Positions 24,660-38,869 of a DNA stretch of 64,000 nucleotides are shown here, piece by piece; position 1 is the stretch's first letter; every line of letters starts with the position of its first letter. The notes below the pieces were generated by a model, which was given only the letters and a program-made list of their open reading frames with translations, searched no databases and was not told where the DNA came from. The stretch spans positions 131,537,788 through 131,601,787 of the forward strand of contig OY744521.1 in assembly GCA_963556195.1 (NCBI GenBank), written 5' to 3'. The DNA comes from Sepiola atlantica (taxonomy: Eukaryota; Mollusca; Cephalopoda; Sepiida; Sepiolidae). A program made the position numbers and the translations under genes.

Positions 24660-26668
24660 TTTAAATAATTACCGATGTCGCTAATGCTTATCTTAGTTTA
24701 AAATTTAACATTTTTTTTACTTTAACCATTTTAAAATGAATTATTCTAAAATAGAATTCAGTCTTCCCTTCGAATGAGGTGGTTTTAAACACTTACTGTT
24801 TGATTCTCTTGATGTAATTTAATTTAGACACATCAATTTATTGCAATGTTAAATACATTCATTCACAAAGGTGACATGTACATCAAGAATCAATAATACT
24901 AGACTTGTATATTGATAATATAAAAATAATACCCTAATGCCAATACACGTAGACATCTTTTTGAATTACGCAAATACTATTTATTTTAAACTGATGCACT
25001 AAAGGTTCAGGATAAAAATGACATAATATACAATAAAAAAAGAGATCAACATACAATATACTTTCAATGTGATCATTTATTATTAAATTATAACTATTGA
25101 ACTTTTTAATGCAAATGCCGTCTTTAAACATACAAGTAAAATTTAATTATGACACGCATTAATTTCACTGTAATTTTATGAACAGTAATGCACTTTTAAG
25201 ATGGACTTTTATCTGTTCGTCAAATTCATTTCAGAAAGCCTCAAACATTTTTTACATGATTTTTTATATTAATCAACAACCACAAATAAAGCTACGCTGA
25301 AGTACAGTTTTATTGGTTCCCATCATTCCGAGGTTAGATGACAGAATGTTGTCTACTCGCTAACATTTTCGTAACATAATAGAATTAAATATATATATAT
25401 ATATATATATATCTATATTTATATACATATGTGTGTTTGTGTGTGTGTGTGTGTGGGTGTTAATCATAAGGTGACGGATGTGTGGTGTATCTTTCTGTCC
25501 GACTTCAATGGTCTTATTAATTTTGTATTGGAAGAATTTTAAAATAAAATCGAGCGCTTTGCGTTTTTGCTAGACATCCATGCACAGCAAATACGTCATT
25601 TTCTCTGGTATTTGATTATATTCATAACTTTAAAGTTTTAGAATATAAAGAATAACACAACATAAATAATAATTTTTATATCAGAGTCTCGGCTGCAAGT
25701 GTACGCAGTGTCTTTGTACAGTGTCCTGCTCCATTAGGAATACCTAAGGAACTAATATTCCTTCGTTTGATGTGATGTCAATAGAGAATTGACATAGTAC
25801 CGTGACCTATGATTATAACGGTTTTCATAAATAGCATAATTATAACGTTGGTGACATTTTGTAGAATCAAATAAGTTGTTTAGGATCAGTGCATAATCAG
25901 TTTTCTTTTAGTCGTATTGTTCAGGTCTGATGTTGAAGACGCAGTAGAACGATGTATTATATGACTTCTCTGTGAAGACATATTTCTAGCTGCAATGATT
26001 TACAATCACTTCTCGCTTACCAGCATTCTACTCTTAACCGAGACGCATCTATTTGTATATCCGGAAGGAGATTCTCTGATGTTATTGGATGCTGATTTCG
26101 CCCACTTGATACGAAATAAATTTCCACGAATGTATGAGATGTAAGAGATTTGGGATGGAGTCGGTGCGTCTTTTGTGTTGCATGAATTATAATGGCCTAC
26201 ATCGAAAGAATTGCTGAAGTGTGTGTCGCCGTTTGTATTGTTTTCCCCGGATTATTAATGTGAATATCAGCGACATAATGACACGCAATGGAGATAGAAA
26301 TAGCGGCGCAGTCGGAGTATAGATAGTTTTATAATTGTAAGATAGATGGAATGGAAAGGCTATGAAAATAGCATTGGTTGGTGAATGCTTTTGTTCGAAA
26401 CATGCCAAGCGAAGTTAGGCTCATGCAGAGACTGAACAAGACAGATGTATGTGAATATATAAAATGAATGTATGATTACGATAAGAAACAATTGATGGAT
26501 TTAAAGAAGAAATGGCTGATACGGATCGGCATATGAATGTGCAAACTGTATGGAGACACCGGTAGTGTGAAAAACGTGGAGGAAAAATAACATAAAAGCA
26601 TGTCAATATACTAAAATAGACAGATTAATATACCTTATCTCGCTTTTATTGTACTCCTACCCTTGTGA
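24311..26668. other. AT-rich sequence with simple repeats, no gene
   Basis: Contains a (GA)n tract at about 24629-24660, a (TA)n tract at 25389-25412 and a GT-rich run at 25432-25460. The remaining sequence is AT-rich with no frame or motif I can assign. Confidence 0.55.
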
Positions 26669-26676
26669 TATATATA

Positions 26677-26716
<40 letters not shown>

Positions 26717-26880
26717 GAAACTAAATATATACCTTTAGTAAATATAATTTATAGTGAGATAGTGTAAGCTCAATATACGAGATAGAGTAATTTTGAAGAT
26801 AGATGAAAGAAGAGAGGTAAACATGCACGAATGACAAATTTATTTCATCTTCGATTGTTTAATGCAAGGTGCACTAGGTA
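26669..26880. repeat. (TA)n plus a dispersed ~160-bp repeat
   Basis: A (TA)n tract (26669-26712) is followed by sequence matching 38105-38250: both contain TAGTAAATA, GTGAGATAGTGTAAGCTC or its near equivalent, AAGCTCAATATACGAGATAG, and a segment resembling AACATGTTCGAATG..AAATTTATTTCA. A third, inverted partial copy lies at 38470-38560. The family is unknown. Confidence 0.65.
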
Positions 26881-28355
<1,475 letters not shown>

Positions 28356-28639
28356 TGTACCTCAATGTATGTGTGAACGTAATGTTTGCGTGTTGTCTTA
28401 GAAAGAAATCTTAGAGAATTTATATACAATCTAAAAGTGGTGTCATGTGAAATTCATCGGATGAGACAATGGCCATATTTTCGAATATCTAAATGCATCT
28501 GAAAGTGCATAACCCGCTTAAACCTTTGAAATATATCCTATATTTATGTAATTTAAATCATATGTATCATGTTTCCTGGGGTAAACAGTCAAAGTGGTTC
28601 CACTAAACTAAGTAAGGTACAGGAGTAATAAATTCCTTA

Positions 28640-29460
28640 AAACCTTTAATGCATGTTATATTTATTCTTGTCTTGTGGGCAAAACGGACGCGATCATATC
28701 CGAGACAATTGTTTAATCCTTCGAAAAACCTTCCGGCTGTAGTGGATAAGGGTCATAAATGGTTGGTAACTTTTACTGTCGCAAAGACAAAGCTCCTTTC
28801 AATAAGTACAAAAAACCTCTCAAATCACCGATTGCCATAGCAAATAATACCAGACCTTAGACTTCAACATTCAAACTCTTCGGCCTAACCTTCACAAGTA
28901 ACATAGATTGAAACAAATACATTGGACACATTGCTAAGGTTGCAGCAAAGAAGGTGCGCTCCCTTTACTGTGCTAGTAACCTCCTTACACCTGGCATTAT
29001 CCTGTATCCCTATAAAGCCAACATCCGCCCATGCATGGAGTATTGTTGCCACATCTGGACTGGTGCATCATCTACTAGTCTCTCCTCCTTAAACAATGTC
29101 CAAAATAGAGTCGCCAACTTAATAGGTCCCTCACTATCAACCAAGCTCCAGTCCCTGTCCAATCGCCGCAATGTTTAATCCTTGTGCTTGTTATACACAT
29201 ACTTCAATGGATTGATGAACTGGCTACTCTGATGCCCCCTCGAAGGGAATTAACTAGAACAGCTCGCCAATCAACTAAACCATATCAATTTACATTAGAG
29301 GTAACCAGATGCCAGATAACCTTCTACTCCAAGAGATTCTTCTTCGTGTTGCTGGCTTTAAGAACTCCCTCCCTGTTTACCTGACAGTAGCGACATACAG
29401 AGTTGCTAAACTAATGTAAACAGACATCACGCTACACTGCTCCATATTTGAAATAAAACT
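28640..29460 (+). mobile_element. jockey-like LINE fragment, 3' part, decayed
   Basis: Plus-strand phrases: a KWLVTFTVAKTKLLS equivalent near 28760-28800, FKLFGLTFTSN near 28870-28905, an open frame 28954-29178 reading ASNLLTPGIILYPYKANIRPCMEYCCHIWTGAS and ending PSLSTKLQSLSNRRNV, then a PP..ELTRTARQS segment near 29235-29275. This matches the C-terminal third of the same LINE family as at 2620-3735 and 13168-16225. Multiple frameshifts; dead. Confidence 0.8.
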
Positions 29461-29748
29461 AAGATGACACCTACACCCTATACTTTAATTATCAGTAACC
29501 CTATATGTTAACAGTGGTGGTCTACCTTGTTTGGACTGATATATGTTTAAGAAAAAATTCATATCCTATTTTAATAACATTTATATCATATGTCCAAAAG
29601 TCTTCGGGAAAGACAATTGAATTCATCAGGAATCTATGTAGTACCCTCTATGTTCTGAGTATTTAGGTGACCCTACACCTTAGTCATGCATGATATAGAG
29701 CACCCTTAACACATTATATACGTATATTTGAGCGTAATGAAATTCAAT

Positions 29749-29758
<10 letters not shown>
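29461..29758. other. unassigned AT-rich spacer
   Basis: Nothing recognisable between the LINE fragment and the (TA)n tracts that border PLE-2; the first ~60 bp may be LINE 3' untranslated sequence. Confidence 0.5.
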
Positions 29759-29806
<48 letters not shown>

Positions 29807-29825
29807 GTATATATATGACTATAAC

Positions 29826-29899
<74 letters not shown>

Positions 29900-29904
29900 C
29901 ATAT
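29759..29904. repeat. (TA)n tracts at the left edge of PLE-2
   Basis: TA runs at 29759-29812 and 29831-29904, the second ending exactly where the PLE-2 terminal repeat begins (AGTAATCCAGGTAGGG). Confidence 0.9.
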
Positions 29905-30228
29905 AGTAATCCAGGTAGGGTAAAAATCCACAGGGTAGTAATCTAAAGCTAATCGAACCGGGCTTATAAAAAAGTGCTCAATAAAAATATAGAGCTGAAT
30001 GATTTTATTCAAACATGTACAGGGTCTGCTACACTGGCATGTCGATGTTATCGATCTACAGCTATAAAGAGCTGAGGTCTCATCAGGCAGAAAGTTTTTT
30101 ATGATCCAACCTGGTCGCTGAATTCCAGGAAGAATGGAGTCAAGCAAAGAAGAAGAAAAATAAATAATAGTCATGTGACCAGTTTTTTAAATATATTTGC
30201 CGTTAGAAATTCATATTTTCCTTTTTTT

Positions 30229-30560
30229 ATCCAACGCTGAGCTGGGGAAGAGGGGGGGGGGGCGAGGAAAAGAAAAAGAAAAAGAAAGAAAAATATATTT
30301 ACCGTAAGAAAAGTTTAATTTACAGCTATTTGTATTTTTATTTTTATCCAACGCTGAGCTAGGGTAGGGGGGGGGTCGAGGAAAAAGAAAAAGAAAGGGA
30401 AAGGGATAAGGGGTAGAGAGGGGTTAGGAGTGAGTGTCTATAGGCATTTAGGATTTGTCTCGGGCTGAGAAAGGTTCATGTAAGATTTAAATTAAATTTT
30501 TATCCAACGCTGAGCAGGAGAAGAGGGGGTCGGGGGAAAGGAAACACGAGGAAAAGAGAA
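30229..30560. repeat. internal repeats of ATCCAACGCTGAGCT in PLE-2 end
   Basis: The motif recurs at 30229, 30346 and 30502, each followed by a purine-rich G/GA block, at 117- and 156-bp intervals. The 5' terminal repeat has it at 34331 and 34496, and the inverted copy near 34980, 35145 and 35258. Confidence 0.8.
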
Positions 30561-31419
30561 GATAAAGAAAGAAGGTGTTAAGAGTGTATGTCTGTAGAAA
30601 ATTGTCGTGGGTGTATGTGACTGTTTCCTGTACATGGCATTATTTTAATCTATTTCAATGCAAACGTATAACAGTTACACGACAAAAAGCTTACAGGGAT
30701 ATTTTGTTTAAATTATTATTAGTAATTAATTTATGACCTTAGTATTAATAAATTATGCCGTTATATTTTGATCAATTGGCATTTAATTTTAATTATTTTG
30801 ATGGATAAGACAATGTATTTTAATTCTAAATAATATTTAGCAGTTCATTAATAAAACATTGTGGTAATTACTATTATTTTTAGCAAGAGACACATATATC
30901 GATTAGTGGCCATAGTATTAATAGATTTTATCCTAGATAATAATGAGTTAAAATATGGTGGGGATTATTCTTAGTAAGAATCTTATATAGGTTTATGACA
31001 TTGATATTGATGGTTATACTATTATATTTAGTTTTAATTATTTTGGAGTATAAATAAATATATTTCGATTATAAGTAATAGTTAGTAACTAATTAATAAA
31101 ACATATTGGTAATTGTTTTTATTCTTAGTGCAAGTCATATATGGATTAATGGCAGTGGTATAAACACATTTTATTATTTGTTGTAATTGTATTACTAATG
31201 GTGGGGTTAACACCTGTTATAAGATTAAATATAATATTAGCGGTAAGGTGTTCTAGTTAAAGGTTTTAACACAAGTTATGGTCTATGAGTGGGGGGGGAC
31301 TAGAAATAGTGGGGGCCAGTAATTTTGAGTAAAGTGAGCAGTATATAATTTTTTGAAAAGTGATTCTGGTAATATGTGGTTTACTTTTGTGCGATTTTGT
31401 GAGCTGGATGTTGAACGCG

Positions 31420-31645
31420 TACACGTACTCGTGCATACGTATAAATACATATATGTATATATGTACACAGACATTCATACATGTACCCATACACATACAC
31501 ACGAACACACAGATACACATATATGTGTACACATGCATACGTATACATACAAATACACAACCGTACACATCCACATATAAATAGTTACGCATTTTATATA
31601 TTCATACATATGCATATACATATATCCACAAAATTCACCTATACA
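31420..31645. repeat. ACATAC/CACA-rich low-complexity sequence inside PLE-2
   Basis: Mixed TACA, CACA and TATA units, in the 3' untranslated region of the element. No coding value. Confidence 0.8.
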
Positions 31646-31844
31646 TATATATCTAAAAGTTCTACTTGAACGTGTTATAATATTTATTCAAAAGGGGGTA
31701 ATTGTATTGTATTTGTAGTTGAGGGTTAAGGTTATTTGGTTTTGACGTGTTTATGAGTGTTAATTTTTGTTGGGTATAGTTTTTTGTTTGTTTTAATGGT
31801 ATTATTTAGGAGGTGTTGTACACATTACTAAGGAGATGTGATCT

Positions 31845-32270
31845 GTTATGCCTACAGTTGCTCGATGTTTCCTGTTTTTTGTTTAAAAGCTTTTCTCTGT
31901 CGGTAAATTAAATTATTTCAAGTTTTTCGCCGAGGCATAAATAGCATTGTTAGTTTAAGGAGCTACAGGTGCTAGTTTTTCTGATAGTGTTCCAGATTAC
32001 AGTTGGTGATTCATTTTTATTAGGTAATTCCTTATGGTAATTTTAGAGTGAGGTTCTGTTTTGGTAGCTTGGGTTGTTGCATGAAAATGTATGGCCGGTG
32101 TATCTTTCTTTGAAAGTATTACCTGCCATACCTATGTAGTATGTTTTTATATCTGGAGTTTGCTTAGTCGAGATTGTTGCTCGGTAAATAGTTTTTGTTA
32201 TTAAACAGTTTTGTTGCAAGGGGCATTCATTTTTATTTATGCAGTTACAAGACTTTACTTTAGTTGTTTT
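31845..32270 (-). pseudogene. PLE-2 GIY-YIG endonuclease with Cys-rich linker, decayed
   Basis: The minus strand translates as a Cys-rich lead (CNCINKNECPLQQNCL) followed by KTIYRATIST and TYYIGMAGNTFKERYTGHTF: the GIY-like strand, YIG, and the Arg/His positions of the endonuclease. Further downstream SPTVIWNT follows, after about 60 residues. Stops occur in the C-terminal part. The Cys-rich linker between RT and endonuclease is characteristic of PLEs. Confidence 0.82.
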
Positions 32271-32389
32271 TTTGTTATCTAATTCGGGTTTCGGTTGCCG
32301 TTTAGGGTTTGTTATTGTGTTTTTTAATTATCATTTCTAAGTTTTCACTGCAACTGTAACTTAGTTTAAGTGTATTGTTGTTGAATATT

Positions 32390-33870
32390 TTATGTAAGAT
32401 ATTGTTTGGGGGGAAATGTGTGTTTATGAGGTCTAAGATTTTTTACCAAGTTTGGTATTAACTGCTTGATTGAAGGGGGTGTAAACCATATTATATTTCT
32501 GTTTCTTGCTTTATTGTTTTTTATTGTTAGTCGTTGTAGGTTTAGTAAATTTAATTTGTGTATTCTTGTACTCACTGTTTTTTAGTGCTTTATTATAACA
32601 TTCTGTATGTTTGTTAAAGATAGTTTCATTTGAAGAGTTATTGCTTATCCTTTGTTGGATAGATTTAGGGATGTGCTTAATGATAGTTTTGGGGTGGTTG
32701 GAGAGGAGGTGTACATAAATTGGGTTAAAGTTTTCTTTATTATATGGGTCGTATGTTTTTTTAGTTAAGTTGAGAGTTACATGTAGGAAGTTTACTATTT
32801 TAATGTTGGAAGTTATTTCAACTTTTAGGCATATCCTCTTCATCTCTCTAATAATAATCTTTTTAAAGTTTTCGCACTTTTGCCCATTAGAATTCATGAC
32901 TACTAATAGTCCATCATCCCTTCATAGGCCAATGTCTTCAATATCTATATCTTTAGTTAGATTGTAGAGGATGTATAAGCAAACTAGGTCGGTGATTTCT
33001 GCAGAATCGAAATAACCCAACGAAACATCAAAAGAACCAGATTGGTTGCTCTTTGTCCATTTATCTTTTTTACTAATTAACACTGTTTTCCTACATTTTC
33101 TCACAATGTTAATCACTTCTTCAGAAATATCTGAAAGAAGAGTAGCCAATTCCATGAAGTTTTCAAAGAGTTCATTAGAAGTTTAGGTGTAATAGGTAAT
33201 TCTATCAAATTAGATGAAGGAACAATTTATTTTGTTTTCTATTTTGTGGAACCAATTAATTGTATCGGTCGTGTTGATCCATTGATTGAGTTTTTATGTT
33301 GATTTAATGTTTTTGTTATTTTTTGTAGAATAATTTTGCTAATTTTTCCGGTTTCTTGTTTTGTAGGGTTAATCAGTCTAGTTGTCTTAAAGTCAAGTTT
33401 GTGGTATTTAAGGAGTATGTATGCTTCCCTTACTTTTAGTTTACTAACCCTATCACTAATCTTTAGTTTGTCAGTAATTTCCTTGCTATTAATATTTTTG
33501 TTTTGTACTAAGTCAGTGTTTGATTTTCTGTAATTTTTAGTTATATTATTGTCGAGTAGTTTAAAATATTCTTATTTGGTGAGCTTATAGAAGTTTTGAG
33601 TTTTGTCTGCTTTAACTAAGATGTGTTTGGAGTTGTTCATTTCGTTGACTATTCTGTCTAGTTTTTTTATGGGATTTTTTTGTTGTTGAATTTAACGTCC
33701 TTAACAATTTTGAGTAAGTCATTTTCAAAGTTATCAAGTAATTCGATACGCGGTGCCGTACCTTGGTTTTTAAAGCCGTATTTTTCTTTGTGGTTTTTGC
33801 TGGTAGGTCCATTTAGGAAGAAGTATGCTTTCCACTTCATTCTCCTCAAGAGTTCCTCCATCTTCATTGT
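32390..33870 (-). pseudogene. PLE-2 reverse transcriptase, decayed
   Basis: Reading downward: NGPTSKNHKEKYGFKNQ near 33810-33760; KADKTQNFYKLT-like sequence near 33625-33580; REAYILLKYHKLDFKTTRLINP near 33430-33360; FDVSLGYFDSAEITDLVCLYIL near 33045-32970 (RT motif A region); RDDGLLVV near 32921-32900 (motif C), where the Tyr expected before RDD is a TGA stop (32922-32924); then 32511-32897 is open with the thumb region (KNIKIVNFLHVTLNL, LSNHPKTIIKHIPKSI). At least four frame breaks. Not functional. Confidence 0.88.
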
Positions 33871-33998
33871 TAGTATTAGAAGATAATTCCGGGTGTTTGT
33901 TATCGGAATGTTCTTGAGGGAGGTGTTAAAGTTAGTTGTTTCAATGTTAGCTGAATAACTCGGTTAAAAGAGTGCTCGACAGTAAATGGAGCCAATAG

Positions 33999-34640
33999 TA
34001 ATCCAGGTAGGGTAAAAATCCACAGGGTAGAAATCCAAAGGGAATCACACCGGGCTTATAAAAGAGTGCTCAATAAAAATATAGAGTTGTATTGTGAATG
34101 CTTTTATTCAAACCTGTACAAGGTCTGCTACATTGGCATGTCGATGTTATCGATCTACAGCTATCAAGAGCATAGTTTTCATCAGGCAGAAAGTGTTTTT
34201 ATGATCCAACCTGGTCGCTGAATTCCAGAAAGAATGGAGTCAAGCAAAGAAGAAAAGAAAAATGAAATAAAAGTTATGTGACCGATTTTTAAAATATATT
34301 TGCCGTGAGAAATTCATATTTTTCTTTTTTATCCAACGCTGAGCTTGGGTAGGGGGTTCGAAGGAAAAGAAAAAGAAAGGGAAAGGGAAGAGGGGTAAAA
34401 AGGGGTAAGGGGTGAGTGTCTATAGCCATTTAGGATTTGTCACGGGCTGAGAAGGGTTAATGTAAGATTTAAATAAAATTAATATTTTTATTTTTATCCA
34501 ACGCTGAGCTGGAGAAGAGGGAACACAAGAGGGAAAGAGAAGATAAAGAAAGAGAGAGCAAGGAGGCGTTAAGAGTCTATTTCTGTAGCCATTTAAGAAA
34601 GTTGTCGTGGGTTGATGTGTCTGTTTCCTGTAAATGGCAT
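33999..34640 (-). repeat. PLE-2 5' terminal repeat (pseudo-LTR)
   Basis: Direct repeat of 29905-30640 with moderate divergence and small indels. It carries CTGATGAAAA-type sequence on the minus strand but no complete hammerhead. Confidence 0.85.
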
Positions 34641-35493
34641 TAATTTTAGAATTAAAATACATTTACGTTTCAATCAAAATAATTAAAATTAAATGCCAAT
34701 TGATAAAAATATAACAACATAATTTATTAATACTAAGGTCATAAATTCATCACTAATAATAATTTAAACAAAATACCCCTGTAGGCTTTTTGTCGTGTAA
34801 CTCTTATACGTATGCATTGAAATAGATTAAAATAATGCCATGTACAGGAAACAGTCACATACACCTACGACAACTTTCTTAACTGGCTACAGACATACAC
34901 TCTTAACACCTTCTTTCTCTCTTTCTTTATCTTCTCTTTCCCTTTTGTGTCCTTTCCCCCGGCCCCCTCTTCTCCAGCTCAGCGTTGGATAAAAATAAAA
35001 ATATGAATTTAATTTAAACCTTACATTAACCCTTCTCAGCCCGCGACGAATTCTAAATGCCTATAGACACTCACCCCTAACCCCTCTCTACCCCTTATCC
35101 CTTTCCCTTTCTTTTACTTTTCCTTCGAACCCCCTACCCTAGCTTAGCGTTGGATAAAAATAAAAAATAAATAGCTGTAAATTAAAATTTTCTAACGGCA
35201 AATATATTTTTCTTTCTTTTTCTTTTTCTTTTCCTCGCTCTCCACCCCAGCCTAGCGTTGGATAAAAAAGGAAAATAGGAATTTCTAACGGCAAACATAT
35301 TTGAAAAATCGGTCACATGACTATTATTTCTTTTTCTCTTCTTCTTTGCTTGACTCCATTCTTCCTGGAATTCAGCGATCAGGTTGGATCATACAAACTT
35401 TCTTCCTGATGAGACCTCAGCTCTTGATAGCTGTAGATCGACAACATCGACATGCCAGTGTAGCATACCTTGTACATGTTTGAATAAAAACAT

Positions 35494-35497
<4 letters not shown>
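34641..35497 (+). repeat. inverted copy of PLE-2 3' end joined to the 5' terminal repeat
   Basis: The sequence switches from direct to inverted at about 34641-34648 (after CTGTAAATGGCATTA) and then follows the reverse complement of 30830 down to about 30000. It reads AGCTCAGCGTTGGAT three times and ends in ACATTCAC followed by (TA)n. Confidence 0.85.
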
Positions 35498-35498
<1 letters not shown>

Positions 35499-35547
<49 letters not shown>

Positions 35548-35647
35548 CATACATACATACATATAAGACGTTAATTCAGAGAACCTTTTAAAATGTCAAT
35601 TTCGTCGTTGGTAATCTAATTAACTCCAGAATAATGGTGTTCCGGCT

Positions 35648-35710
<63 letters not shown>
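35499..35710. repeat. (TA)n tracts at the right edge of PLE-2
   Basis: TA at 35499-35541 with a CATA extension to 35563, and TA at 35651-35710. Confidence 0.93.
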
Positions 35711-35715
<5 letters not shown>

Positions 35716-37556
35716 AATACCCTTAATAAGCGAATACTGCTTTTCCTCGGTCTTTGAAGGAGGCATTCTTTAATAATGGGGCATTTTTTTTATTTTGCTC
35801 CAATCCAGTGTGCATTCCTTGGGGAAGCTTGATGTTTCAAACATTTTTTGCTGATGGGGGTGCAAGTAAATAAGAACACAGACCTTAACTATTCTTTCTG
35901 AATTACTTGTTACTATTTCTAGTTTTATTGTGTAAAACAAATTTTTATTCGGTAATAATTTATCTCGACTAAAGTTCAGTTTTGATATAAATAGGATTGT
36001 GTAATATTCTAAGAAAAAAGAAGTTGTTAAACGTTTTTGAAGCTAGACTTAATAAGCGAGTAGTGCTTATCTTGGGGGTTAGATTTAATAATTTGTCAAT
36101 ATCATTATTTACTTTAAACTCGTGTATTAAAAATAAATTTTAAAAAACATATTTCTTGAAGTTTAAGAGGACAGTTTTTTTTAAATATTTACTGGTATGT
36201 TACTCACAATCCTCTCTTACGTCTGTACGAATTTGTTAAAGTGTTTTACGAAAATGTTCTAATTATGGTACTTAACATATGTCATGCATATTTGTTATTG
36301 CGTTAAAAATTTCAAATTTTGAAGTAAACAGTCCGTTTGTTTATTTACCATTTAATCCGAATATTTTCGCAAGCAAACAATACTTTTTTTAGGCTAAAAA
36401 AGAAATGTTATAACGGATTGTTTATCAACATAAAAACACATGAAAACTCGTATTTATCCGATTCTCTATTGATTATTACTTGGCGAAATGGCATACTGCA
36501 AAATGAGAATAGCTTTAATCTGAGCCGTAGTTAGATGCATTCCGATATTCCTATCACTTGCGATACTGTAATATAATTTATTGAGTGTTCGTCTGTACAT
36601 CAATGATAAACAGGGTTTATATATAAGTAAATTAAGTGTTTTTTTAAATAAATGTTATTTTTAAAAGGAAATTATTGTAGTTGTGAATCTTGTTTGTAAA
36701 TGAAAAAAGTTTAACTGAATGGATGAATTAGAGACGCAATATTTGAAGTTGAATTTTTTGGGTGTTGGGCAATTACATTCTAATATTCTAGAATTGGATA
36801 GTAGCCAGCAAGTCGAAGCGCCGTAAAACCTTGACAAATAAGCTGAAGCAATAGATACGTATTTACTTACTGATTTTTTTATGGGTAAAGTAGAATATCC
36901 GGGAGTTACAAAAATGAAAAAAATGATAAACTGAGGTGGAAGATGACTCGGTATAGGTCGGGAAATGTTAGACGTCTTGTGTGTGTGAGTAAACGTTACT
37001 CCTACTTCCTCTAAATATTTATTGTTTGTTAGAGTAAGTTTAGTCGGGTTAAATATAAAGAAATATTCAATTGAATGATAGTGATTCATAAGTTCCGGAA
37101 ACTCGCATCAATTATTGCTATGAAGCATTACTCTACTGGGATTCTTTATAGCTGTTGTGTGTACAGTCCTACAGTGATTGAATTTACAGTAGGATATCGT
37201 CTTTACTTTATTAATTAAAATACAAATGAGTAAATATCACCTGTAAATTGTAATCAAAATGGAATATTAGTTAATTTAATAGTAGATTAGAATGTCAACA
37301 CACTAGTACAAATTAAGATCTAAAAACCATCATGTAAAAGAATTAAGATATTTCGCTGAATTCGTTCGACTATATTTCGTATATAAGGATAAATAAATGT
37401 ATCGCAAATAAATATAGTCGAATAAATCGCCCGAAATATTTTTCTCCAGCCTTGATGTGTTTTTCTTCTTATTTTTACAAGACTGTTGGCATCTACTATC
37501 TCAATAAAATAGTTGTTCATAAGCACACATTTATCTATATTTCCTTCTCTCTCCCC
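35711..37556. other. AT-rich sequence, no gene recognised
   Basis: Short frames only (36337-36534 plus, 36661-37089 minus and similar), with no domain I can name. The 142-codon minus frame 36661-37089 is of unbiased composition and probably chance. Confidence 0.5.
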
Positions 37557-37682
<126 letters not shown>

Positions 37683-37714
37683 TTAAGCAAATATTTTTAC
37701 CATAACATAATTTT

Positions 37715-37888
37715 CTATTTTATCATACCTTTTTATTTTTTCACTTTTTCTAATGATCCTTTTGTGTCCAAATAAAAAAAGAGAGTAATAACTTTCAACG
37801 AAGAATAGAAATCGTTAGTTATCATATTTTGATGTTAACACAGATAAGATCATTAGAAAAATTGAAAAATAAAATAGGTATGATAAAG
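37715..37888. repeat. ~42-bp inverted repeat with ~90-bp spacer
   Basis: 37715-37759 and 37847-37888 are reverse complements with few mismatches (TTTATCATACCTATTTTATT type). The spacer contains GAAATCGTTAGTTATC, which resembles GAAAGCGTTAGTTAC near 48828. It could fold as a long hairpin; the family is unknown. Confidence 0.65.
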
Positions 37889-37991
37889 CGTAAGAATTCT
37901 GTTTTGTTTTACAATGTTTGCATAAATGAAAAAATGCTGATTAAAGGCACCCTCCACCCACGCCCACACCCACTCACACCACCGACCCATG

Positions 37992-38070
<79 letters not shown>
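37992..38070. repeat. (TA)n microsatellite
   Basis: TA dinucleotides ending in GTATGTATG. Confidence 0.95.
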
Positions 38071-38076
<6 letters not shown>

Positions 38077-38104
38077 AATCAAATATAATCAAATATAAAC
38101 CCAA

Positions 38105-38556
38105 TGTAAACTTTTAGTAAATAGGACCTATAGTGAAATGGTTAAGCTCAATATACGAGATAGAGCAATTATGAACATAGAAGAAATAAGTGTGATAAAC
38201 ATGTTCGAATGTCTAAATTTATTTCAAATTTCGTTTGTTCAATGCATTCTGTAATAAACCGGACACTTTTTCAACGGACAATTACCATCTGGACAAACCC
38301 TATATCCTTTTTACACGAACTTTTTTCACCCAATTTGTAATATTTTTAATATCTTTCTAAATATTTGAACTTTGGCTTTTTCTACAGCCAACTTATCTAT
38401 GTGTATTTCTCCTCTGATGATGAGGTTCCGATCGTTGAAAAGCCTTGGCATAAGGAAAGAATGATGAACACTGGTTTATTACAGAATACACCTTGCATTG
38501 AACAATCAAAATTTGAAATAAATTCGGACATTCGAACATGTTTATCACTCTTATTT

Positions 38557-38637
<81 letters not shown>
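38105..38637. repeat. dispersed repeat with inverted arms, ending in (TA)n
   Basis: 38189-38266 and about 38470-38560 are inverted copies sharing GGTTTATTACAGAAT, CATTGAACAA, AAATTTGAAATAAATT and ACATTCGAACATGTTTATCAC. The left part also matches 26713-26870 in direct orientation. Between the arms, 38410-38452 contains CTGATGATGAGG and GAAAAGCCTTGGCATAAGG, which looks like hammerhead cores without a pairing stem II. The right arm stops at a (TA)n tract (38560-38637). Confidence 0.65.
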
Positions 38638-38641
<4 letters not shown>

Positions 38642-38869
38642 TTGAGAATAAGGGACCATGCAACAAGGAGGTTATGTTGATCTAAATATAGCTCGAATTA
38701 ATAAAAATAAACGAAAAATTCCAGAGCGACAGATAACGTCTGGAATGATAAAACGAAAGCTAGATCAATTTCAAGATCACATAAAGCTGGCATATACAAT
38801 ATACTCAATGTCTGGCTGACGAAACTAACAACACTTCATAGCCAACACTTCATAGTAGCTGCTTCACCA

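Larger units (their letters stand above)
29905..35497 (-). mobile_element. PLE-2: second Penelope-like element with inverted 5' end copy
   Basis: Minus-strand order: an inverted end copy (34648-35497, plus-oriented), a 5' terminal repeat (34640 to 33999), decayed coding sequence (33870 to about 31840), then the 3' terminal repeat (about 30830 to 29905). The direct repeats 29905-30640 and 33999-34640 share AATCCAGGTAGGGTAAAAATC, GGCATGTCGATGTTATCGATC and the ATCCAACGCTGAGCT minisatellite. 34648-35497 is the reverse complement of about 30830-30000. Both outer edges meet (TA)n tracts. This RT family is clearly different from PLE-1 (RLINPTKQE.GKISK and FDV..G..D.AEI...VCLYIL motifs). Confidence 0.88.

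Noticed and set aside
34120..34205. Possible hammerhead in PLE-2 ends (CTGATGA present at about 30098, 34190 and 35407 in element sense)
   Set aside because: No GAAA core follows a pairing stem II in any of the three copies; the downstream sequence reads TTGATAG or TTTATAG instead.
38408..38455. Hammerhead-like words CTGATGA and GAAA with flanking AGGA/TCCT pairing
   Set aside because: The 16 bases between the cores do not form stem II and stem III has a mismatch; kept only as a comment within the dispersed repeat.
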